NCBI GenBank assembly: GCA_002687335.1
Contig: NYZY01000017.1
Location: 1 to 6,551 of the forward strand
Reading direction: 5' to 3'
DNA: 6,551 nt
Source of the DNA: Chloroflexota bacterium
Lineage (GTDB): Bacteria; Chloroflexota; Dehalococcoidia; UBA1151; UBA1328
Position 1 is the stretch's first letter; every line of letters begins with the position of its first letter. The notes below the pieces were generated by a model. The model was not told where the DNA came from, did no database searches, and was given only the letters and a program-made list of their open reading frames with translations. This document shows, one piece after another, positions 1-6,382 of this stretch. The translations under genes were made by a program, and so were the position numbers.

Positions 1-1206
1 GATGATTCCTACGCGATTCTTGACTTACTCGACATTGGAGACATTATCGGTATAGAAGGTGTGGTGATACGCACTCGGAGAGGTGAAATTAGTGTCGAGG
101 CAAAAAACATCACGTTGTTAACGAAGGCTATTCGTCCACTTCCAGATAAATGGCATGGATTACAGGATCAAGAGTTACGTTTTCGCCAGCGATATCTAGA
201 TCTCATATCTAATGAAAAGGCTATGCAGAACGCGTTATTGCGTTCCAAAGTCGTTCGTTCAATGCGTGATTTCATGCATGCCCGTGGATTTATAGAGGTT
301 GAAACTCCGATTTTGGTCCCTGTCGCTGCAGGAGCACAAGCGACTCCATTTGCGACACACCATAATCAACTGAATCGCGATTTGTATTTGAGAATAGCTA
401 CCGAACTATATTTGAAAAAGCTGATAGTAGGCGGAATCGAACGGGTGTTTGAGATCGGCCGTCTATTTCGTAATGAGGGCCTTGATCACGATCATAACCC
501 GGAATTTACTACCATCGAGAGCTACCAAGCTTATGCTGATTACAATGATGTTATGTGTATGGTGGAAGAGATGATTGCTCAGATTGCGCAGGATACAACT
601 GGATCGATGATATTGCCGGCGATATCCGAAAAGCGACCAGAGATTAACCTGACTCCGCCTTGGCCTCGCCTCGATCTGCGAAGTGAAATTATTCAGCGTA
701 CTGGAATCGATTTTGTTGAAACACGCGATATCGAGTCTCTTTCTAAGGGAATGAAAGAATCTGGGATTCACGTTGAGCCTGGGTCTGATTGGGGTCGTTT
801 GCTTGACAAAGTGATTTCCTCAGAAGTCGAGCCGAATCTTGTTCAGCCACATTTTTTGATTGACTATCCGGTTGAAATGTCCCCACTCGCCAAAAGTAAA
901 CCGGGTTCCTCTGATATTGTTGAGCGGTTTGAAGCTTTCGTCATGGGTACGGAACTTGCGAATGCATTTACGGAGTTGAATGATCCGGTTGATCAGCGAG
1001 AACGTTTCGAGCAACAGGAACGTTTACGAGAAGAATTCGACAATGATGAGGCTGATCGCTTAGACGAAGACTTTCTGATTGCAATTGAGCATGGGATGCC
1101 GCCCACCGGAGGTTTAGGTCTAGGAATCGACCGGCTCACTATGCTCCTTGCTGGCGAGGAATCTATTCGCGAAATTTTGCTGTTTCCAGCTATGCGCAGT
1201 ATTTGA
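1..1206 (+). CDS. lysS: Lysyl-tRNA synthetase, class II (3' part; 5' end outside window)
   Basis: Charges tRNA-Lys with lysine in the cytoplasm. The frame is open from base 1, so the start lies upstream; 401 codons remain of a usual length near 490-505, and roughly the first 90-100 residues are missing. The fragment begins in the last strands of the N-terminal OB-fold that binds the anticodon (DIGDIIGIEG). Class II catalytic motifs follow in order: motif 1 around fragment residues 97-113 (FIEVETPILVP), motif 2 around 150-170 (FEIGRLFRNEG, then HNPEFTTIE), and motif 3 around 370-385 (GGLGLGIDRLTMLLAG). LysRS-specific stretches THHN, LYLRIATELYLK, YPVEMSPLAK and ELANAFTELNDP are all present, and the C-terminus (EILLFPAMRSI) is the normal end. 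One small variation: the usual A-R-P-F before THHN reads A-T-P-F. An ATG-less stretch before base 61 belongs to the protein, so the GTG at 61 is not its start. serS follows 69 bases later on the same strand. Confidence 0.97.
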   Translation, partial: DDSYAILDLLDIGDIIGIEGVVIRTRRGEISVEAKNITLLTKAIRPLPDKWHGLQDQELRFRQRYLDLISNEKAMQNALLRSKVVRSMRDFMHARGFIEVETPILVPVAAGAQATPFATHHNQLNRDLYLRIATELYLKKLIVGGIERVFEIGRLFRNEGLDHDHNPEFTTIESYQAYADYNDVMCMVEEMIAQIAQDTTGSMILPAISEKRPEINLTPPWPRLDLRSEIIQRTGIDFVETRDIESLSKGMKESGIHVEPGSDWGRLLDKVISSEVEPNLVQPHFLIDYPVEMSPLAKSKPGSSDIVERFEAFVMGTELANAFTELNDPVDQRERFEQQERLREEFDNDEADRLDEDFLIAIEHGMPPTGGLGLGIDRLTMLLAGEESIREILLFPAMRSI

Positions 1207-1275
1207 TCTGGGTATTCAAAGTAAATGTATGGGTAGTAATTGGTTAGTGGTAAATTTCCGTAAGAGAAACAATTA

Positions 1276-2541
1276 ATGCTTTCACTGGAAAATATTGTTC
1301 GAAATCCTGAAAAAACACGTTCTGCTTTGGTACGGCGAGGGGAAGACCCTCCGATCGATCAGATTTTGCAATTGGACTCACAGCGGAAAACACTGATCCA
1401 GGCTGCAGATACTGATCGGGCCTTACGAAATACCGTCAGCAAAACGATTGGTAGAGAGAAACGTAAGCCAACTGCTAAAGAGATCGCTGAAATGCGTGAG
1501 ACAGGGGATCGTATCAAGTCCCATGAAAATGATCTTGAATCGGTTTTAACAGACATGGAAGCGGTCTTGTTGTCCTTGCCAAATATGCCGCTCGAAGGCG
1601 TTCCTGACGGGATGGATGAAGAATCAAATATCATCGTTCGTACATCTGCAGGTGACACGCCAAGCCATGGCAATGCACATTGGGATGTAGCCCCAAGGCT
1701 TGGGATACTGGATCTTGAAGCGGGTGCCAGTATTGCAGGAGCAAGATTTTTTGTGCTTAAGGGTAAAGGCGCCAAACTTCAGCGGGCATTGGCGGCGTGG
1801 ATGCTCGATGTCCAAACCGAAGAGCATGGATATATGGAGATTGATCCACCTTTGCTCGTGCGTCCGGAGACGATGACTGGTTCGGGCAACCTTCCAAAAT
1901 TCAAAGACAATTTGTATCGGGATGACGAAACAGATCTCTGGCTTATACCGACGGCGGAGGTTGCGCTAAATGGATTACATCAAGGTCAAATTATTGACCC
2001 GGGCCTATTACCTTTGAAATATGTTGCGCAAACTCCGAGTTTCAGGAAGGAACATGCTTCTGCTGGCCGAGATGTCCGTGGTATTAAACGGGTTCATCAG
2101 TTTGAAAAAGTCGAAATGTTTCGTTACGTCGAACCTGAAAATTCCGAAGCCGCTCTAGAAGAGATGGTTAATGAAGCTGAAGAATTATGTAAACGCCTTA
2201 ATCTTACTCATCGAGTTTTGGAACTTTGTGCCGGTGAAATTGGATTTCAGGCAGCCAAAACTTATGACATAGAGGTCTGGTCGCCTGGATCGGCTGAGTG
2301 GTTAGAGGTTAGTTCGATTTCGACCTGTACGGATTTTCAGGCACGCCGTAATGACACCCGTTATAGGCGCGAAGCCGGGGATCCTACTAAGTTTCCTCAC
2401 ACACTGAACGGTTCTGGGTTAGCTTTGCCGAGAATATGGATAGCGATAATAGAAAACGGCCTTCAGGACGATGGCTCAGTAGTTATTCCAGATGAATTGG
2501 TGCCATACACCGGATGGGATCAGATTGAGTCGCGCGGCTAA
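1276..2541 (+). CDS. serS: Seryl-tRNA synthetase
   Basis: Charges tRNA-Ser (and tRNA-Sec where present) with serine. The product is 421 residues, normal for bacterial SerRS. Residues 1-100 are the N-terminal long helical hairpin that contacts the long variable arm of tRNA-Ser; it starts with the typical MLSLENIVRNPE, which fixes the ATG. The class II catalytic core follows: LIPTAEV at 223-229 (the serine-recognising TAE), motif 2 at about 256-281 (FRKEHASAGRDVRG then HQFEKVEMF), AAKTYDIEVW at about 326-335, SSISTCTDFQARR at 346-358, and motif 3 at 375-394 (HTLNGSGLALPR, with the ATP-contacting Arg386). All expected active-site residues seem intact. The upstream ribosome binding site is weak (AGAG at 1263-1266, 9 bases before ATG). 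No terminator is visible between lysS and serS, so cotranscription is likely. The stop lies 18 bases from the stop of the convergent oxidoreductase. Confidence 0.98.
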   Translation: MLSLENIVRNPEKTRSALVRRGEDPPIDQILQLDSQRKTLIQAADTDRALRNTVSKTIGREKRKPTAKEIAEMRETGDRIKSHENDLESVLTDMEAVLLSLPNMPLEGVPDGMDEESNIIVRTSAGDTPSHGNAHWDVAPRLGILDLEAGASIAGARFFVLKGKGAKLQRALAAWMLDVQTEEHGYMEIDPPLLVRPETMTGSGNLPKFKDNLYRDDETDLWLIPTAEVALNGLHQGQIIDPGLLPLKYVAQTPSFRKEHASAGRDVRGIKRVHQFEKVEMFRYVEPENSEAALEEMVNEAEELCKRLNLTHRVLELCAGEIGFQAAKTYDIEVWSPGSAEWLEVSSISTCTDFQARRNDTRYRREAGDPTKFPHTLNGSGLALPRIWIAIIENGLQDDGSVVIPDELVPYTGWDQIESRG

Positions 2542-2580
2542 TAAGGTAATGGATTCGTTTCACATGCTTAATCCGGTGTA
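2506..2580. repeat. 10-bp inverted repeat spanning the convergent gene ends
   Basis: TACACCGGAT at 2506-2515 and its exact reverse complement ATCCGGTGTA at 2571-2580 flank 55 bases containing both stop codons (serS at 2541, the oxidoreductase at 2560). Both arms lie in coding sequence and encode Tyr-Thr-Gly near each C-terminus. The loop is long and there is no T-run after either arm, so this is not a standard intrinsic terminator. It is the only dyad I noticed at this junction. It may be chance, or a weak bidirectional structure. Confidence 0.25.
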
Positions 2581-3681
2581 GCTACCATCAAATGCAGACC
2601 TTGCGTATTGATCAGGCCAATTTGCGATTCCATCAAGTTGGGCTTTAGCGTAAAGAGGCCAGTAGGGATTCCGTAATAGTTCGCGACCGATAAATATGAC
2701 GTCAGCGTCTCCTTTAGAGAGAATTTCTTCCGCGTGTTGAGCTTCTGTGATGAGTCCTACAGCTCCGGTTAATATTCCTGTTTGTTTGCGAATTTCAGAT
2801 GCGAATGCAACCTGGTACCCGGGCGCTGTTGCTGTGGAAGGATTGGCTACAGGTATAGGCAGCAATTGATTAGGCGAGTTTCCTCCCGAAGAGCAATCGA
2901 CTAAGTCAACTCCTAGGTCATTCATCCATTTTGAAAGTTGAATTGACTGGTCAAGATCCCAGCCACCTTTTACGTATTCAGATGCGGAGACACGAGCGAA
3001 CAGTGGCATTGATTCTGGGATAGCGTTTCGAACCGCCGTGATTGTTTCTAGCGGAAAAGCAGCTCGATTTTTGAGCGATCCACCGTATTTGTCGTGGCGT
3101 TGATTAGAGATTGGTGAAAGAAATTCACAAGCAAGATACCCGTGAGCAAAATGTAACTCTATAACTTTGTACCCGGCGTCAACAGATCGAACAGCAGCAT
3201 TAGCGAATGCTTGGACAATATCGCTAATTTCTTGTTCAGAGAGTTCTGCTGGGATTGGATAATCTTCGTCGAATGGTAGAGCGCTCGGAGCGACGGGTTT
3301 CCAACCTTCACCGTCTTCACTCAAGAGGCCGGAACCGATCCATGGAGCCGCATGAGAGGCCTTACGACCTGCATGTGCAAGTTGGATCGCTGGTACTGAT
3401 CCGGCGGAATCAATGAACTTAGTTATAGGTCGTAGCGCATCGACGTGGGCATCTGACCAGATTCCCTGATCCCATTGAGAAATTCTACCTTCAGGTTGAA
3501 CCGCGGTGGCTTCCGCCATCACCAACCCCGCACCACCAACCGCTCGAGTGCCTAAGTGCACCATATGCCAGGGCGTCGCCAAACCATCGGGTTTGCTTGA
3601 ATACTGGCACATTGGAGAAACAAACACGCGGTTTGGGATGGTCTGCCCTCTTATTGTTATTGGATTGAAGAGTTGGCTAAT
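2560..3681 (-). CDS. NADH:flavin oxidoreductase, Old Yellow Enzyme family (YqjM/NamA-like), probable ATT start
   Basis: Predicted FMN-dependent ene-reductase that uses NAD(P)H to reduce activated C=C bonds; its physiological substrate cannot be told from sequence. It is a TIM-barrel protein of 373 residues if begun at 3681. Numbered from there: N-terminal LFNPITIRGQTIPNR at 4-18, SPMCQYSS at 22-29 with Cys25 and Tyr27 matching the redox-tuning Cys and Tyr of YqjM, QLAHAGRKAS from Gln100, substrate-binding HFAH (His177 and His180) followed by the OYE signature FLSP.SNQR..KYGGSL.NR, RVSASEY near 230, and GRELLRNPYWP near 332-342 for FMN phosphate and the C-terminal arginine. The first conventional start, GTG at 3627, would cut off the conserved first strand. 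Upstream of it the frame is open back to a TGA at 3693-3691 and offers no ATG, GTG or TTG, but ATT at 3681-3679 yields a typical N-terminus (M-S-Q-L-F). It lies 35 bases downstream of the peptidase stop, on the same strand, so is probably cotranscribed. Confidence 0.93.
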   Translation of the reverse strand: MSQLFNPITIRGQTIPNRVFVSPMCQYSSKPDGLATPWHMVHLGTRAVGGAGLVMAEATAVQPEGRISQWDQGIWSDAHVDALRPITKFIDSAGSVPAIQLAHAGRKASHAAPWIGSGLLSEDGEGWKPVAPSALPFDEDYPIPAELSEQEISDIVQAFANAAVRSVDAGYKVIELHFAHGYLACEFLSPISNQRHDKYGGSLKNRAAFPLETITAVRNAIPESMPLFARVSASEYVKGGWDLDQSIQLSKWMNDLGVDLVDCSSGGNSPNQLLPIPVANPSTATAPGYQVAFASEIRKQTGILTGAVGLITEAQHAEEILSKGDADVIFIGRELLRNPYWPLYAKAQLDGIANWPDQYARSAFDGSYTGLSM

Positions 3682-3716
3682 TGGATCGACTCAGGGTTAT
3701 CTGCAAACGAATATCA

Positions 3717-5735
3717 CTATCTGATGGTCAAAGTGTATTCCGTTGGGGTGGTTGATTGGCGTGTAACGGCGCTTACGATTGTAATTATGAGATCATCTTT
3801 TTCGATGTCACTCAGGTTAATAGTTCCGGTAGCATTTTTATTGACGGGGAGACGGTACACCATTGGATCTCCTGAATCTTTTTTATGAATAACTTGGATT
3901 AAGTAATCTGTTGGAATCGTGGTCTGTACTAAAGTGAAACCTTTAGGAATCCAGTTACCGGTTGTTGTGGTATCGTCAGTCCAATTGATTGCTCTAATTT
4001 CGAAATCATCGAGGCAGATGCCTTTAGCAAACAATGCGTCATCGGTGATGTATTCAAAGCGGATTAATATTTCTTGCCCTGCGTAGCTGGAGATATCAGC
4101 GGAATCTTGAACCCAGCCCATACTGTTTCCGGTGAGTCCGGGACCGTAAGAGTTGCCGTTTGGATTGAGGTTGTTTGATCTTTCGGTGGCGAGGATATCC
4201 CATGTCACACCCTCATCAGTTGAGACCATCGTATATCCATAGTCCCAGGATTCCTCTATATCGTAGTTGACCCAATAGCTTAACGTAGCAGTGTTTACAT
4301 CTGATAAATCCACACGCTTGGTTAAGGTTGAATTGATCGAATCTCCCTGATTAGACCACCAACATGTTTTGCCTGAATGTGGCGGATGAGTTAGCAGGGC
4401 TGTTTCTACTTCACCTTTGAATTCAATTGTTATTTGCTGAGATTTACTTGAACCTACTACGTAGTCTGCACCAAATGATTTAACCTGACCATTCAGTGAA
4501 CTGGGGACCTTCAGGGGTATTTGTTTTACAGGTGGAAGCGAACGACTTTCATATCTATAGGGTCCTTCTTTTGGATTCAGGTAATTCGCAATAAGCCAGT
4601 TGGCGTAAACATCATGCCCTGTAACATCGAAACCTAGATCAGCCAGCACACTGTCGATTGAGTCCATACTGTCTTTTTTGTTTTGGGATACAGCGGACAA
4701 TATTTTTGTACCTCCGTAATGAGTAGCGAGAAATGCAAAGAAGAGGTTTGCAGCTCCGTAGTTGGCCGGCGATGTATCAAATTCCATGAGTGAGGTTGAT
4801 GGGTTCATTATGAAAGTAGAAATGGCGCTTCTGTTAAAACCGGCGATTTCCGCTGCGATTTCTGATAGCCCTTCGTTAACCCAGGAGTCCTCACTGGAAT
4901 CTGATGCGAAATGGGTTGCATGTTGTAGTTCATGGGCTAGAACACTTAAATATTGTCTGCTGGTTAACGTTAGTCGGTCCGCCGACATATAAAGTGCTTG
5001 ACGCTCGTTTGAGTGTTTGCGAATTTCCTTGGAATAGGAATCAGCCGCAGAAAAATAACCTCCCATACCCGATTGCAAGATGCCGTTATAAATAACTATC
5101 CTTTCATCTGCGTCGATTCCGGGTGTAACCGGGTAACCGAATACTTCGGTTACTGCGGGCCATATGTTGTTTTCAAAAGATTCGGCGACTTTTTTAATGT
5201 CGTCCCTATCAGGGATGAAGTCATTTTCAAATATCCAGTAAGCATGTTCGGATATATATGAAACCTCACCACTGACTTTTGTGTTCCCACTATCACGGAG
5301 GATCCAGAAATAAACTTTTTGACCTAGAGCCAATGGCTGTGGAGTCGGTATTTTTTTAGGTTCTACGTAATCTTTGATGAGCCGCCTCGCGAGTGCTGGA
5401 AGATCGCGGTCCGGCGGCGTAGGAATATATTGCTCAAATGAGTCTTGTAAAAGCAAAGGTACGGTGGTCGGGGACTTTACACTGCCGGGCTGGGTTACGG
5501 TTTTTTTTTGCGTCCCGATAGCGGTTGGCGTTTCTATTATCGTCATATCGGAACTACCTGGATCAGTAGCGGTCCCAGTGTTTACTTTGGTTTTTGTATG
5601 CGAGTCGCCGACTATCGTAGGTGTGAAATCTTCAATGTCACCTTTACAAGCTGAACAGAGAATGATGATTGCGGTTAAGGCGCTGGCGAGGGCTTTCGTG
5701 TTGAAGTCAGCTGTGATTTTATCGAGCAATGTCAA
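3717..5735 (-). CDS. Predicted lipoprotein zinc metallopeptidase with immune-inhibitor-A-like C-terminal domains
   Basis: Likely an exported, membrane-anchored protease of 672 residues; substrate unknown. Residues 1-30 resemble a lipoprotein signal: Lys and charged residues, a hydrophobic stretch (TAIIILCSAC) and a candidate lipidated Cys30 preceded by Ser-Ala, though position -3 is Cys rather than the usual Leu, so the lipobox is imperfect. A Thr/Ser/Pro-rich linker covers about 35-95. The catalytic region spans about 140-395, with HELQH at 268-272 and WVNEGLSE at 285-292; NEGLSE fits the NEXXXE pattern of gluzincins, giving zinc ligands His268, His272 and probably Glu288, with Glu269 catalytic. 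It resembles the M30 hyicolysin/InhA-like peptidases. Residues about 430-585 form a MAM-like beta-sandwich (LSYWVNYDIEESWDYGY, VSTDEGVTWD, IRFEY, CLDDFEI) as in InhA-type proteins; 590-672 is a last small beta domain (GFTLVQTTIPTDYLIQVI to TEYTLTIR). The start is TTG at 5735-5733, overlapping the pth stop as TTGA; no better ATG is nearby and the ribosome binding site is weak. The domain style suggests Chloroflexota, which is inference. Confidence 0.85.
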   Translation of the reverse strand: MTLLDKITADFNTKALASALTAIIILCSACKGDIEDFTPTIVGDSHTKTKVNTGTATDPGSSDMTIIETPTAIGTQKKTVTQPGSVKSPTTVPLLLQDSFEQYIPTPPDRDLPALARRLIKDYVEPKKIPTPQPLALGQKVYFWILRDSGNTKVSGEVSYISEHAYWIFENDFIPDRDDIKKVAESFENNIWPAVTEVFGYPVTPGIDADERIVIYNGILQSGMGGYFSAADSYSKEIRKHSNERQALYMSADRLTLTSRQYLSVLAHELQHATHFASDSSEDSWVNEGLSEIAAEIAGFNRSAISTFIMNPSTSLMEFDTSPANYGAANLFFAFLATHYGGTKILSAVSQNKKDSMDSIDSVLADLGFDVTGHDVYANWLIANYLNPKEGPYRYESRSLPPVKQIPLKVPSSLNGQVKSFGADYVVGSSKSQQITIEFKGEVETALLTHPPHSGKTCWWSNQGDSINSTLTKRVDLSDVNTATLSYWVNYDIEESWDYGYTMVSTDEGVTWDILATERSNNLNPNGNSYGPGLTGNSMGWVQDSADISSYAGQEILIRFEYITDDALFAKGICLDDFEIRAINWTDDTTTTGNWIPKGFTLVQTTIPTDYLIQVIHKKDSGDPMVYRLPVNKNATGTINLSDIEKDDLIITIVSAVTRQSTTPTEYTLTIR
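5125..5153. repeat. Tandem octamer plus perfect 9-bp palindrome inside the peptidase gene
   Basis: On the plus strand, GTAACCGG (5125-5132) is followed directly by GTAACCGA (5133-5140). The second copy is also the left arm of a perfect inverted repeat, GTAACCGAA (5133-5141), loop TAC (5142-5144), TTCGGTTAC (5145-5153). On the coding strand it encodes V-T-E-V-F-G-Y around residues 195-201 of the peptidase. The hairpin is strong for its size but is not followed by a T-run. Function unknown; it may simply reflect codon choice. Confidence 0.6.
5501..5509 (-). repeat. A9 homopolymer in the peptidase coding strand
   Basis: Nine consecutive T on the plus strand are read as nine A in the peptidase gene (CAA AAA AAA ACC, coding Q-K-K-T at about residues 76-79), in the linker between the lipoprotein signal and the catalytic domain. 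It contains the heptamer A AAA AAA. Slippage of one base in DNA or RNA would abolish the whole catalytic region. No sign that the frame is actually shifted: the protein continues sensibly on both sides. Confidence 0.6.
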
Positions 5736-6382
5736 TGTGTTTTTGGAGCTTCGCCATCACCGTTGAATTTATTCATGGCGTTTTCAAGATCATCGAGAAT
5801 GATCATTTCGATCGCATCCACTGCCTTATAGGTGGCTCTAATGACTATTTCCTTAGCGTCAGGTTCAAATGTGCCCAAAACGTGATCTACTTGGGTAGAA
5901 ATAGATTCTGGATTCCCTACACCTATTCTCACTCGAGGAAATTCGTTGGTACCTAATGCAGCGATTATTGACTTAAGGCCGTTATGCCCACCTGGGCCAC
6001 CTTTTTTTCGGATTCTTATTGAACCAGGCGCCAAGTTAATATCATCACTAATAACCAGTATTTTTTCTGGATCCGTTTTATATCGGTTGACCAAGTACCT
6101 TAAGGCTGCGCCCGAACGATTCACGAATGTCAGGGGATATGCCAGCACTATGAGGTTGTCATTAAGTTCCAACTCTCCGAATCTTAGCTCCTTTCGCTTG
6201 TTATTCATTTGAGTTTTTGTGCGACGCACAAACTCATCCATGCACCACCAACCTACGTTGTGGCGGGTGTTTTTGTACTTGTCACCTGGGTTACCTAGGC
6301 CGACTATTATCCATGGGGAAGATTTTGATCCACCGCCGTTGCCGCCTGGGAATAATTTTTCTAAGATCGAGGAAACGTTCAA
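5732..6382 (-). CDS. pth: Peptidyl-tRNA hydrolase
   Basis: Releases tRNA from peptidyl-tRNAs that drop off ribosomes, by cleaving the ester bond. The product is 216 residues, slightly longer than the usual 185-200. Family motifs: IIVGLGNPGDKYKNTRHNVG at 25-44 with Asn31 and catalytic His41 (E. coli N10 and H20), LTFVNRSG at 84-91 with Asn88 (N68), VISDDINL with Asp113 (D93), and GGPGGHNGL with Asn134 (N114). The position equivalent to E. coli Met67 is Val87. Residues 1-23 are an extra N-terminal tail with a Gly-rich stretch (FPGGNGGGSKSS). The start is TTG at 6382-6380: there is no ATG, GTG or TTG between it and the conserved core, an in-frame TAG lies upstream at 6406-6404, and a GGAG sits at 6396-6393. 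The start overlaps the stop of the upstream L25-like frame by TTGA, and its own stop overlaps the next start the same way, implying translational coupling through the operon. Confidence 0.97.
   Translation of the reverse strand: MNVSSILEKLFPGGNGGGSKSSPWIIVGLGNPGDKYKNTRHNVGWWCMDEFVRRTKTQMNNKRKELRFGELELNDNLIVLAYPLTFVNRSGAALRYLVNRYKTDPEKILVISDDINLAPGSIRIRKKGGPGGHNGLKSIIAALGTNEFPRVRIGVGNPESISTQVDHVLGTFEPDAKEIVIRATYKAVDAIEMIILDDLENAMNKFNGDGEAPKTH

Noticed and set aside
1207..1275. Possible T-box, attenuator or terminator between lysS and serS.
   Set aside because: The gap is 69 bases, too short for a T-box leader, and I see no convincing hairpin or T-run.
5374..5766. A plus-strand open frame of about 130 codons opposite the peptidase N-terminus and pth end, with some hydrophobic stretches.
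   Set aside because: It lies wholly antisense to two well-supported genes, shows no recognisable motif, and is explained by their codon pattern.
6002..6008. A7 run in the pth coding strand as a slippage or frameshift site.
   Set aside because: It encodes the Lys-Lys before GGPGGHNGL in a conserved region; the length is modest and the full-length product is clearly the functional one.
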